DNA of 22,222 nucleotides. Source: Vairimorpha apis BRL 01 (lineage: Eukaryota; Microsporidia; Nosematidae). Positions 1 to 8,710 of this stretch are shown piece by piece; position 1 is the stretch's first letter, and each line of letters begins with the position of its first letter. Under the pieces are notes generated by a model. The model was not told where the DNA came from, searched no databases, and was given only the letters and a program-made list of their open reading frames with translations. Made by a program: the position numbers and the translations under genes. The DNA lies in assembly GCA_000447185.1 (NCBI GenBank), contig KE646870.1, positions 7,134-29,355 of the forward strand, given 5' to 3'.

Positions 1-684
1 GAAAATAAAGATATATGGATAAAAGCATATCAAATTTATTTTGTAAATGAAAATGCAGGTTTAGTTGAAACAATTACGAATGCTTTTTCTATACATAAAA
101 TTAAAGAAACTGGTCAAAAAAGTAACAAAAACTTTTCATTAAAAACTTGGTTTGAGGAAAAATTTATTAAGAATTCTGTTGCTTATAAAAAAGCTATAAA
201 TAATTTTTTAAAATCATTAGTTGGATACTCCCTTGCTAGTTTTATATTGCAAATAAAAGATAGACATAATGGCAATATTCTATTAGACACTGAAGGTCAT
301 TTGATACATGTAGATTTTGGTTTTATTTTAGGAGACCATCCAGGATTTTATTGTGTAGAAATTGCACCGTTTAAACTAAGTGGAGAGTATCTAGAACTTT
401 TAGGTGATTATTTTGAAGATTTTAAAATTTTATTTTTTGAAGGTTTTTGCTCTTTAAGAAAACATAGCGAAAGATTATGTAGAATAATAGAAATTTTGAG
501 TGAAAATTCGGGAATAAAATGTATTAATAAAAGAGTATTGACAAATTTTAAAGATAGATTAAAATTAGAGATGAGTGATAAAGAACTTGATTTGTATGTT
601 ATGTGGCTTATCAACAAAAGTCTTAATAGTATTGGAACTGGATTATATGATTCATATCAATATTTTTCACACGGATATTTTTAA
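1..684 (+). CDS. PIK1: Phosphatidylinositol 4-kinase, type III beta/Pik1-like, 3' part only
   Basis: The enzyme makes phosphatidylinositol 4-phosphate from phosphatidylinositol and ATP, mainly on Golgi membranes in relatives. The frame is open from base 1 to the TAA at 682-684, giving 227 residues of the kinase domain; the start lies outside the window. Seen directly: the GLVETITNAFSIHKIK stretch (bases 58-105), the catalytic loop DRHNGN at 259-276, and the metal-binding DFG beginning at base 313 within HVDFGFILGDHPG. The APFKLSGEYLELLG stretch that follows is typical of the beta/Pik1 class rather than Stt4/alpha. A later RKHSERLCRIIEIL helix also fits Pik1. All catalytic residues in view are present, so the gene looks functional. 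It is followed by an A+T-rich spacer and a convergent gene. The subfamily call is from motif memory; membership of the PI3/PI4-kinase superfamily is certain. Confidence 0.93.
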   Translation, partial: ENKDIWIKAYQIYFVNENAGLVETITNAFSIHKIKETGQKSNKNFSLKTWFEEKFIKNSVAYKKAINNFLKSLVGYSLASFILQIKDRHNGNILLDTEGHLIHVDFGFILGDHPGFYCVEIAPFKLSGEYLELLGDYFEDFKILFFEGFCSLRKHSERLCRIIEILSENSGIKCINKRVLTNFKDRLKLEMSDKELDLYVMWLINKSLNSIGTGLYDSYQYFSHGYF

Positions 685-1051
685 AATTAATTATATATAT
701 TTTTTTATTCGAAAAAATGTAGATTTCAAAAAATAAGCTAATTTAATGTTTTTAGTATTTGTTTTATATACTGAAATTTAATTTAAAAATAATTAGATTA
801 TATAATATACAAAAAACGATTTTTAATTACAATTTTTAACTAACATAAAAATTTTATAAAATTACAAAAAACATTTTGTTTTTTAGAGCAACTTAATAAA
901 TATTATTTGTTTATAATTTTATAAATTTGTAATATAAATCTCATTTAAAAATTTGATAAACAAAATTTTTCTTCAAAGTTAATTATAAAACTATAAATTT
1001 TTTTATAATAAATTTATTAATATTTATATGTTTAAAAAATTTATCTTCTAA
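685..1051. other. Intergenic spacer between convergent genes
   Basis: A 367-base, almost pure A/T stretch between the stop of the PI4-kinase and the stop of the minus-strand Enp2 gene. It must hold both 3' ends. I see no coding frame, no clear hairpin terminator and no RNA gene. Confidence 0.6.
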
Positions 1052-1957
1052 TTATATTTCGTCATCTACTTTGATAATATTACACCAATTAGGAATTTCA
1101 CCAAAATCACATGAAACATAAGTTTTCATATTAACATCATCCATACCTACAAAAACAACACCACCATCTATTTCAAATGTATTAATTGGTTTTTCTATGT
1201 TAATTGTTTCTATTTTACCTTCCTTAAAAATTTTTATTGCATTTTTATCTGAACTTATCAAATTTTTATTTACCATTTTAATTTTATTTATTCTAGATTC
1301 ATGAGTATAATTATTTATAGGTATTTTTGATCTCAAATCAAATTTAAAAACTTGCCCATTTTCTGCTCCAACTCCAAAATTTAAACCGTTGTTAGAAAAT
1401 TCAAAAGTGGAAAACTCATAATCAAAGAAAGAAGTATTAACGATTTTACCTGTACGCTGATCAATAAATTCTATTATTTTATCATCGCAGTATCCTATTA
1501 GTCCGTGTGTTGAATTTATATCAATACTTTTAATAGAATTTAGTGAAGAAGTATAAGATTTTACAAATTCACCTTTTTCTAAATTGAATCTATATAATTC
1601 TGGACTTTTTCCAGCAGCAATAATATCTCGATTAAACTTATTTAATTTCAAATCGTAGCATGTTTTTGGCATTCTAATTCTTTTATGCATTCCATATTTT
1701 ACATGAAATTCAACATATCTGTCAATTCTTAAAATACATAACTTCTCAGCGTTTCTATCCAAGCTTATTACTTTTAAAGGTTCAGATTCAAGATGTCGAT
1801 TGCTTTTTTGTGATATATTCTGCAAATCATGAATTTTAACAGAAGGTTTGTATGTGCCTATAGAAACTAGGAAATTTCCACTTTCAGATAAGTTCATGTC
1901 AATACAAGCAACTGGATAGTCAAAATTTTTTAAAATTTTTGTTTCTCTAAAATTCAT
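1052..1957 (-). CDS. ENP2: Enp2/NOL10-like ribosome biogenesis WD40 protein, short form
   Basis: Enp2 is a nucleolar component of the small-subunit processome. The 301-residue product follows the N-terminal propeller of yeast Enp2/human NOL10. Supporting segments are GTYKPSVKIHDL (about 33-44), the NRHLESEPLKV stretch with its RH-L pair, DRYVEFHVKYG (about 83-93), SPELYRFNLEKGEF (about 118-131), a HGLIGYCDDKIIEFIDQR blade (about 150-168), ENGQVFKFDLRSK (about 199-211) and the terminal PNWCNII. Usual family members are near 700 residues and carry a C-terminal NUC153 region plus a basic tail. This one stops directly after the propeller, as reduced microsporidian proteins often do. The start is an ATG at 1957; the upstream frame is closed by a stop about seven codons earlier. 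No CCC signal is seen before it. Confidence 0.88.
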   Translation of the reverse strand: MNFRETKILKNFDYPVACIDMNLSESGNFLVSIGTYKPSVKIHDLQNISQKSNRHLESEPLKVISLDRNAEKLCILRIDRYVEFHVKYGMHKRIRMPKTCYDLKLNKFNRDIIAAGKSPELYRFNLEKGEFVKSYTSSLNSIKSIDINSTHGLIGYCDDKIIEFIDQRTGKIVNTSFFDYEFSTFEFSNNGLNFGVGAENGQVFKFDLRSKIPINNYTHESRINKIKMVNKNLISSDKNAIKIFKEGKIETINIEKPINTFEIDGGVVFVGMDDVNMKTYVSCDFGEIPNWCNIIKVDDEI

Positions 1958-2544
1958 TTTTACAACGGTAAAAATTTTTTAACATATTTTAAAAAGTAAA
2001 AAATATATCATTTCTAAAAAAAAATCTATCCGATTTATATGTTTTCATCATATGACATTTATTTTTGTCATTGTTATAAATTTAATTGATATTTTTTGTT
2101 TAGATATTATCATCTACAGATTAATCATACGATCAAATGTTTAGATCATGTGATAAAAGTCATTTTTATATTTATTTGTCTTTAAAACTTTTTTTAAAAT
2201 TTTATGTAAATCATTCTTAAAATAAAATTTAAATAAACAGAAATATTAATATTTTCAATTTTTCTACTTTAAATTTAATAATACATTAATTTTTATTGTA
2301 TATTGTGATTTATCAAAAATAATATGCAATATACCGCATAATCAAATTTATTTTTTCTCAACGATTTTTTATTTAAATATAACATATAATTATTTTATTT
2401 TTATTTGTGTAAAAGACTAATATATCTTATCTTATATGTTACAATAAATTTTTAAATTATAAAATAAAAAATTTGATTTGTAAATTAATTTAAAATCATT
2501 TTATAATAAGTTAAATTTATAATAATCTTAAAGAATTGATTTAA
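1958..2544. other. Intergenic region upstream of Enp2 with short TCATATGA-like palindromes
   Basis: No coding frame is supported in these 587 bases. Between about 2045 and 2150 lie three related short partial palindromes: around the 8-base palindrome TCATATGA, around ATCATACGATC, and around GATCATGTGAT. They lie 90-200 bases upstream of the Enp2 start on its coding strand, so a regulatory role is possible but unproven. The rest is A/T-rich sequence. Confidence 0.35.
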
Positions 2545-2907
2545 TTATTCCCAGTCTAAACAAATTGTAATAGGCATATATTCTTTTACTAAATGTTTAT
2601 ATTCTCTAGGAAGTATAGCCATACTTTTAAATCTATTATGAGCTGTTCTTACAATAATTCTTGTGCTTGGATGTTCTTCAATTTTAAATATTGCTCCTTT
2701 GACAACAATTCCTCTGAATTTTTCATTTCTCCATCCTTTATACATTTTAAAAATTAAGTTAGTTCTTCCTTCTATTAATGATACATCTCTTACACACATC
2801 TTGATTAATACATAATCAGACAGCAAACAAACAATTTTTGGTTTTTGATTCATAAATTCTATTTCACAAATTTTATCAATTTTTACTTCTTCTGATAGCA
2901 AAAACAT
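2545..2907 (-). CDS. Conserved-looking small protein of unknown function (120 aa)
   Basis: I do not recognise this protein. It is very likely a real gene: chance ORFs of this length are rare in DNA this A+T-rich. Its composition also differs from random A/T translation, with two Trp, several Arg, His, Pro and Glu, and an even spread of hydrophobic residues. Secondary-structure impression: alternating beta strands (about 24-34, 49-56, 64-75, 79-87), then a basic helix-like segment around LPREYKHLVKEY (about 99-110), ending in ITICLDWE. A small beta-barrel or OB-like fold would suit. There is no signal peptide, membrane segment or zinc motif. The start is the ATG at 2907. An inverted repeat lies 33-79 bases upstream of it. 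Likely a small nuclear or RNA-associated protein, but that is a guess. Confidence 0.72.
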   Translation of the reverse strand: MFLLSEEVKIDKICEIEFMNQKPKIVCLLSDYVLIKMCVRDVSLIEGRTNLIFKMYKGWRNEKFRGIVVKGAIFKIEEHPSTRIIVRTAHNRFKSMAILPREYKHLVKEYMPITICLDWE

Positions 2908-3854
2908 AAACTTTATAATTATTTGAATTTATATTTAGCATAAAACACTGTTTAGAATTTAGGTATTTAATTGAAACGTGTTTTATAGTACTTTTAATAT
3001 TTAAATAATAATCTCAAAATTATTTGTCTAAAATTATATTTTAGAAACAACTTTAAATATATATTAAAATTTTATATTCAATTTGTCATTTTAAATATGC
3101 ATAATTAAGCTTAAGATAAAAAACGAAAATAATCATCATTACTTATATTTATATAATTTATTTGATTACATCTTTGAAAATAAGATTTAAACAATTTTTA
3201 TGCCTAAAAAACATTGAAAAGAAATTTTAATTATTATATATATAATATATTTTAAAATTAAAATATACATATAAATTGTTTTAACTTTTTTTAATTTATT
3301 ACATTAAACAATAAACTTATATTTTAAAAAACAAAATCTTATAAAAGCTTTTATTACTTATAAAAAAAGTCATTTTAATATATAGTCTAGTCTTATTTTT
3401 TCAGATAACTATGTATATATGTTTTTAAATATAGATTTCAGAATTTAAAAAATTTTTATGATATATGGTAATTTAATAAATAATTACTTTATTTAATGTT
3501 CATTTTATTTTATTTTAAAATTTTAACTTTATTTAGCTTATATATTTAGTATTCTTAATCAAATTTGTTTTTCATATCTTAAAAAGATTTTAATTTAATT
3601 AATTAACTTGAACTAAAAAATATAATTCCGAAATATTTTATTTTTACTGTTTTTTAATTAATTATGTATTTAAAAATAAATGCAAATAAAAATTTTATAA
3701 AAATACTTAGTTCAATATAATTAATTTAATAGTATAATTATTTATTTTTAAATTTTTTAAAATTTGTTAGCTTGTAATACAAAAATAACACATTAAAAAA
3801 TAAATAATTTTTGATAAATATAATTAATCAAACGTAAAACCTTAATAAAATTCA
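2908..3854. other. Intergenic region with one inverted repeat near the downstream start
   Basis: 947 bases without a supportable gene; only very A/T-rich sequence with frequent stops on both strands. Apart from the inverted repeat at 2940-2986, I see no repeats, RNA gene or coding trace. It includes the promoter of the 120-residue gene and the 3' flank of Bdp1. Confidence 0.5.
2940..2986. repeat. Imperfect inverted repeat upstream of the 120-aa gene
   Basis: The left arm at 2940-2953 (ATAAAACACTGTTT) and right arm at 2974-2986 (AAACGTGTTTTAT) pair over 13 bp with one bulged T, around a 20-base loop. It sits 33-79 bases upstream of the ATG at 2907 on the minus strand, a position that would suit a regulatory site, or it could be chance pairing in A/T-rich DNA. 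Confidence 0.4.
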
Positions 3855-4364
3855 TTAATATAAATTAAATATTATTATTTTAAATCTCTTCTTTTTTATT
3901 TTTTCTTTTAATATATTATATTTGTCTGGAGTAAATACTTTTCGTTTTTTTAATGCTTGATCAATTTTCATTCTATTTTTCTTTAATTCATTATTATATT
4001 TTAATTTACAAGATTTTCTGTCTTTATTTACAAATAAATCGCTTATTAATGAAAATTCTGTACCGCATAAAGAAATAGCCTCATAAAAACATTCTGTTTC
4101 AAACTTAGACCATCTAACAAAATTTCTTTTTTTGCTATATGTGCTTGAAGTAACAACACCAGTATCTTCTAAAACTTCCATATCTTCGTTAATATTTAGA
4201 TTAACATACATATCATTATCATCTAAGCATATTTTACCATTAATTATTTTTAACAAATTTTTAGATGTATCATTTGTTTTTCTAATCTCTATTGGTCTTT
4301 TTTTATGTTTTACTGTTTCTTTGAAATTTGTGTTGTTTAGATAATAAGAAAGCTTTTTGTCCAT
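3855..4364 (-). CDS. BDP1: TFIIIB subunit Bdp1 (B''), minimal SANT-domain form
   Basis: Bdp1 joins TBP and Brf1 to form TFIIIB, which places RNA polymerase III at tRNA and 5S genes. The 169-residue product has a polar N-terminal half and a SANT/Myb domain at about 81-132. The domain carries the hallmark order RWSKFETECFYEAISLCGTE followed by FSLISDLF, and then a basic helix with NKDRKSCKLKYNNELKKN. This matches the extended SANT of yeast and human Bdp1 (W, FYEAL, CGTDF, I-LFP-R). A basic helix follows the domain. Yeast Bdp1 is near 600 residues, so almost everything outside the SANT core is gone. The ATG at 4364 has a CCC triplet on the coding strand seven bases upstream, which supports this start. 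The Orc1-like gene lies about 65 bases beyond that start, on the same strand. Confidence 0.88.
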   Translation of the reverse strand: MDKKLSYYLNNTNFKETVKHKKRPIEIRKTNDTSKNLLKIINGKICLDDNDMYVNLNINEDMEVLEDTGVVTSSTYSKKRNFVRWSKFETECFYEAISLCGTEFSLISDLFVNKDRKSCKLKYNNELKKNRMKIDQALKKRKVFTPDKYNILKEKIKKKRFKIIIFNLY

Positions 4365-4370
4365 TTTAAA

Positions 4371-4373
4371 GGG
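4371..4373 (-). promoter_or_regulatory. CCC start-proximal signal of Bdp1
   Basis: On the minus strand a CCCTTTAAA stretch ends directly at the Bdp1 ATG. Microsporidian genes commonly carry a CCC- or GGG-like element just upstream of the start, linked to very short 5' leaders. G/C triplets are rare here, so the placement is informative. Confidence 0.6.
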
Positions 4374-4430
4374 CTAAAAATCAAATAAAAAATATTCAAA
4401 TATAATTAAAATGCTACATCGTTTTATAAT

Positions 4431-5369
4431 TTAAGTAAAATTATTAAAAATTTCATCATATTTCAAAGCACGTTCAATATCTTCTTTATAAATTAGCAAA
4501 CTTATTTTTTGATTCCAATTTTTAAATTTTATTATACCCAAATTTTTTAATTCTTCTAAAATATCAAGAAATTCAAAAAATTCCAAATTAAAAAAATTTT
4601 TAGTTTTACAAAAAATAGAATGTTTTTTATAAATATTTTTAGGTGTTGTACGTGTTGTTTCTAAAATGATGAAAATAATCAATTTTTGATATAAGCTTAA
4701 CATTTGTAAAATTTTACAATTTAAAGAAACCTTCAAGTTATTTTTACTGCAATGTATAGCTCTTCTTACATCTCCGCTAATAGAACTTATTTTTCTTGAC
4801 AAAATTTCTAATTCAATGTCTGGCAAATCAGTTGTTACTTTAAGTATTCGCCTTAATTGAACATGATTATATGGTTTAAAATCGATTCTATTCTTTCCTA
4901 TTCTACTACATAATTTTGACTCAAACATTTTTTCAGGTAGATTCATTGTATTGGAAATTAAAAAAAGTGCTAATTTTGAATTTTCTAAATAAACCAAATC
5001 AAATAAATTGTATAAAATTGTCTGTGATTTATTAATAAGTAAATCTATTTCATCTATAATTATAATATGATGTGATCTACAGGTCATTAGATGTGTTTGA
5101 ATTGAATTTAAAAATGTATTTGTGCGATTTTTTAAACATGATATATTATCAAAAATATGTTTAAAAATTATAGATTTTGATTTTATTAACCCCGCATTTA
5201 TATAAATATAAGATCTATCTGTTTCATTTAAAATAACATTTAATGTATGTGTTTTTCCAGATCCAGGTACTCCACTTATATAAAAGGTTGAACTTATTCC
5301 ATCCTTCAAAAATTTTGTAATTTTTGATTTAATAAGTTTATATTCTTTTTCTCTACCTATAACAACCAT
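4431..5369 (-). CDS. ORC1: Origin recognition complex subunit Orc1/Cdc6-type AAA+ ATPase
   Basis: This is an initiator ATPase that marks replication origins and helps load the MCM helicase. Visible in order in the 312 residues: a GREKEY box at about 5-10, Walker A GVPGSGKT at 33-40, Walker B IIIIDEIDLL at about 102-111, sensor 1 Asn at about 140 in LFLISNT, a SRIGKNRIDFKPYNHVQLRRI stretch (from about 155), and sensor 2 SGDVRRAIH at about 198-205. A C-terminal winged-helix-like region follows (about 220-300). The SRIG...F-PY-H-QL pattern favours Orc1 over Cdc6 or Orc4. Yeast Orc1 has 914 residues with an N-terminal BAH domain; that domain is absent here. All ATPase motifs are intact. The ATG at 5369 has a CCC triplet six bases upstream. 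Orc1 versus Cdc6 is the main uncertainty. Confidence 0.88.
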   Translation of the reverse strand: MVVIGREKEYKLIKSKITKFLKDGISSTFYISGVPGSGKTHTLNVILNETDRSYIYINAGLIKSKSIIFKHIFDNISCLKNRTNTFLNSIQTHLMTCRSHHIIIIDEIDLLINKSQTILYNLFDLVYLENSKLALFLISNTMNLPEKMFESKLCSRIGKNRIDFKPYNHVQLRRILKVTTDLPDIELEILSRKISSISGDVRRAIHCSKNNLKVSLNCKILQMLSLYQKLIIFIILETTRTTPKNIYKKHSIFCKTKNFFNLEFFEFLDILEELKNLGIIKFKNWNQKISLLIYKEDIERALKYDEIFNNFT

Positions 5370-5374
5370 AAAAA

Positions 5375-5377
5375 GGG
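5375..5377 (-). promoter_or_regulatory. CCC start-proximal signal of the Orc1-like gene
   Basis: The coding strand reads AAACCCTTTTT immediately before the ATG at 5369, with CCC six to eight bases upstream. Same type and spacing as at Bdp1. Confidence 0.6.
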
Positions 5378-6174
5378 TTTAGGCATTATTCTAAAAAATT
5401 ATATGTAAATAATTTAATCTCTTTAAAATTTTTTATTCGTATAATATTAAAAAAAATAAACCTAACATAATTTCTTTTTTAAAATTAACAAGAAATTTTA
5501 TGTTCAATGAATTTTAAAATTAAAATAAAAAAAAATATCAATTGATTATTAAATATATAAATTAATATATATAGAAATTTAAATGATACTTTTAATATGT
5601 TTAGAAATTACTAAATTTTTAAAATTATATATATGGTGTAGAAATAAAGATAATTATCATAAAGATTTAATATAAACCATTATTTTAACATAAAATCAAT
5701 TACAATTTGTTTAATTACAGTTTTAAATCTATCACTTTTAATGTATTATTACATTAAAAACGTTAAAAATAAACAAAAAAGAAAAAATTCTTATTTTTGA
5801 AAATTTTTCTAATTTTTTTATATGAATCTTTGATAATATTTTAAGACCTTCACAAAGAATAATGTCTTACATTTAATTATTTATTTAAATTTAAATTTCC
5901 TTTTTTTTAATTTATATATTATAGTTTTAAAAATTATATACAATAGATTAAATTTTTATTATATTAAAAATATTATCTCATTTTATTTAAATTAAATTAA
6001 TATGAAATTTAATAAATAAATATTTAAAACGATATATGTGCGATATAACAAAATATATAACAAAAATTTACATTATTAAAAAATTTATTGAGAATTATTT
6101 CATACCAAATATGCAAACAAAAATTTAACATTATAAATTTTTTTATATATTTATTACATTTAAAAATAATAGTA
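5378..6174. other. Intergenic A/T-rich region, nothing recognised
   Basis: About 800 bases upstream of the Orc1-like gene. Stops are frequent in all frames, and I see no RNA gene or ordered repeat. Presumably spacer between the gene cluster and the repeat-derived block that begins near 6175. Confidence 0.5.
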
Positions 6175-6199
6175 GGTTTATTGGGTTATTGGTTTATTG
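6175..6199. repeat. Three short tandem units (GGTTTATTG type)
   Basis: GGTTTATTG, GGTTATTG and GTTTATTG follow each other directly, a locally G-rich patch. It lies 3' of repeat-family remnant 1 (minus strand), where it would read as CAATAAACC-type units. Some non-LTR retrotransposons end in short tandem repeats, so it may be an element tail; chance is possible too. Confidence 0.5.
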
Positions 6200-6264
6200 T
6201 TGTTCATTATTATTAGTATTTTCATTTTATAGATTATTTATAACAAGTTAATCTTCACATTTCT

Positions 6265-6515
6265 AACTTTGATTATCTCGGGGCTTTTTTTTCATTGATT
6301 TTAAGTTTCGCGTCTTCGATAAATATATTTTTAAAAGATATAGCATTTACTAAATTCTCTACTGCTTTTTCCACTTATTCCTCTCTAGGTTCAATCTACT
6401 CACATCCTCGTCTTCGATTCATAGAGATGGACTCTAAAGTCTTATTAAGTAAAATGGATTGCATGTACTCTTAAGATTTTGTTAGATTTTCAGTTCTTAT
6501 TACTTTTTTATAATT
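6265..6515 (-). pseudogene. Repeat-family remnant 1 (degraded endonuclease-like coding segment)
   Basis: Less A/T-rich than its flanks and nearly open on the minus strand. It reads KKVIRTENLTKS, a stop, then EYMQSILLNKTLESISMNRR and on to RGCE, a stop, IEPREE, a stop, and a 33-residue tail rich in Lys and Glu. Several in-frame stops mean it is dead. The core aligns without gaps to remnant 2 (YMQSILLNKTLESI against YIQSIVLKKTIKSI), and the DNA also aligns: 6357-6472 against 7033-7147, including the shared AGTCTT and GGATTG/AGATTG blocks. From memory, segments of the form AYIQSIVLKKTLESISF-RRRG occur in microsporidian mobile-element proteins. I infer a fragment of a non-LTR retrotransposon C-terminus; no database check was possible. 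Confidence 0.6.
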
Positions 6516-7024
6516 ATAATTAACAAAATAAACAATATAAAATATTTTATTAAATATCTTGTATTTAAAATGTAAACTTCATATTGAAATTCATTTTTTT
6601 TGTTTAAAATATTTATATACATTAAATATAAAAAAAATCTATTGTTGATATTGTTTCAAATAAAAAAATTTCAATTTATTAAATTTATTTCTTAAATAAA
6701 AATTTAGGTTTTATTGTATCTTTACATTGTTTTTAAAAATTAATTATATAAAAAATTAATTTTTTTATTTTTATTTTTTATAAAATAAAAGATTTATTTT
6801 AGTTTTTTTTAATTTATTAAGAAAATAAATTGATAAAAAAATTTAATGAGGTATATATATACTTAACATTTCATTTTTCCGCTTCTGATGTCTCCAAGTT
6901 TTGATTATTGTTGCAAATCATCTCCTCTAAATTACAGTTTTTAAGTTATTAGAGCTTACAAATGCACCTGATTTTTCCTTTTAATACAAATTACAGTTGT
7001 CAGAACTCTGAAATTTTAAATTTT
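6516..7024. other. Spacer between two repeat-family remnants
   Basis: The part from 6516 to about 6860 is plain A/T-rich sequence. From about 6870 to 7024 the composition is richer in C and G, and short minus-strand coding-like stretches appear (for example around NLETSEAEK in one frame). This is probably the decayed C-terminal end of remnant 2, but no alignment supports it. No intact gene. Confidence 0.4.
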
Positions 7025-7284
7025 TATTTTTTTCTCTGCATTTTTCAACTCTTCCTCTATAGCTTCATCTTAATTGAAATGTCGGCTTCGATAAGAATGA
7101 TAGACTTTATAGTCTTTTTCAGTACTATAGATTGTATATAAGCTATGAATATGGGTCGAATTTCAAGTTTTCGGATGTACTTTTTGTGAATTTTTGTCAT
7201 TGCGTACGACACAATTTTTGTTGTGGCTTTATGGATAAGACTTAGTTCATTAGCTAATAGATCATATTTCTTCAACTTCTCATT
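7025..7284 (-). pseudogene. Repeat-family remnant 2 (degraded endonuclease-like coding segment)
   Basis: A 72-codon minus-strand frame (7275-7057) has no ATG; its first codon is TTG and an in-frame TGA lies three codons upstream. It reads KKYDLLANELSLIHKATTKI, then MTKIHKKYIRKLEIRPIFIA and YIQSIVLKKTIKSI. This protein-like composition (Leu, Ile, His, Arg, Ala, Asp) is unlike random A/T translation. It aligns to remnant 1 through YIQSIVLKKT and to remnant 3 through KKY-LL and MTK--KKY--KL------AY. Relative to remnant 3 it lacks a few residues before MTK (remnant 3 has GDGL there), which suggests an internal deletion. It is therefore a broken copy, not a short gene. Inferred origin: the endonuclease region of an R2/Dong-like non-LTR retrotransposon. 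Confidence 0.62.
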
Positions 7285-8710
7285 TCAAAAGTTAAACGTA
7301 CAAGGAAAAATATTTGCAGTATATTGGAAGATTGTGTTATAAATGCCATTATTTATAAAATAAATCAATTTATATTGCATTTAATAATTCATAAATCGTT
7401 TATATACTACTTTAATAAATTATTTTTCCTTTTTTTATCTAAATATCAAGATATATTTAAAAATTAAATTAAATTTTTGAAAAATCATATTTATTTTATT
7501 TTAAATTATATTCTGTTGAAAATAAATAAATCATTTTTAAAGATTCATAACATAAATTCTATTATTTACAATAAATCTTTAAAATAATAAAAATTAAATT
7601 TAGTTTGAAAACTGTGTATATAAACTGGTATAAAAATTATTAGAAATTCTCTATAACATTAAAATAGTATTTAAGTAAAGATAATTATAAATTTAAATCA
7701 ATTATAAAATAAAATTTTAGATAAATTTAATTGGTTTTAATATAATTTTTTTGAATTTATATTCAGTCTTTTATTAATATTTAATAATAATAATTTTTTT
7801 TAACGTTACAGACATTTTTATTTATTTTGTAAATTTACAAATAACAATTAAATAATTGGCATTTATTTTTGCATTCTATTATAATTAATAAATTCTAAAC
7901 AATTTTAGAAATAAGGCAAAAAATTTTAAATTAATAATACATTTGATAATTGCAATGTAAAATAAATATCTATATAAGAAACTATAGTATTTAATTAATT
8001 ATTGAAGAGATTTTTATTTTTTCTATAATTGTAAAACGTTTAATTTTATTAGTTTTAAAAATATATTTTTTAATAATTTTAAAGTTAATACAATTTTACA
8101 ATTTTTAAAATAAGTATTAATTATGTATAATTATTTTGTATATATTGAGTAAATTCTTATTAAACATATTATACTTTAGTTTAATTTAAAAAAAACTTAT
8201 TAAGTTAAAAGTTTTATACTGATTAATTTTTGCAAATATTTTTTAAAAAAAATAATTCATAAATTGACAAATTTAAAATTACTATATAACAACTTTGCCT
8301 TTAAATTAATTAATATAATTCAATATAATTTTATATGTAATTAAGAATAACTTTTCAACAATAAACAAAAAAATATTTTTATTTATTATTGTTTAGACAA
8401 ATAATTTTTTAAATTTTTATTTTGATTTTAAATAGTTTCTGTTTATTAATTCTTTTTGCTTAATTTTTTAAATAAAAATCTAGATATTTAAAAATAATTT
8501 AATCATAAATATAATAATACATCAGCTTTTGTAACGATTGGTAATAGATATATGTTATAAACATCTATATAAAATGATTACTTTGAGATTTTCGATTATT
8601 TGTTATATAGATATTTTAAAACAAATATAAATAAAAAATAATCTGATTTATTACATATTTCAAACAAGTTTCAATAATTTTCATTTATAAAAAATATCAT
8701 CTTTTTAATA
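7285..8710. other. Intergenic A/T-rich region, nothing recognised
   Basis: 1.4 kb upstream of the aminopeptidase gene. No frame of useful length, no RNA gene and no clear repeat. The promoter of the aminopeptidase must lie at its right end, but no CCC/GGG triplet is seen close to the start. Confidence 0.5.

Noticed and set aside
408..617. 69-codon minus-strand frame
   Set aside because: Antisense shadow of the PI4-kinase.
4132..4344. 70-codon plus-strand frame
   Set aside because: Antisense shadow of Bdp1.
6380..6400. GGTTCAATC resembling a tRNA T-loop
   Set aside because: It lies inside repeat remnant 1 and no acceptor or anticodon stem can be formed around it.
7057..7275. 72-codon frame taken as a small functional gene
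   Set aside because: No ATG, an in-frame stop just upstream, and it aligns only to the middle of a larger degraded family, so it is listed as a pseudogene fragment.
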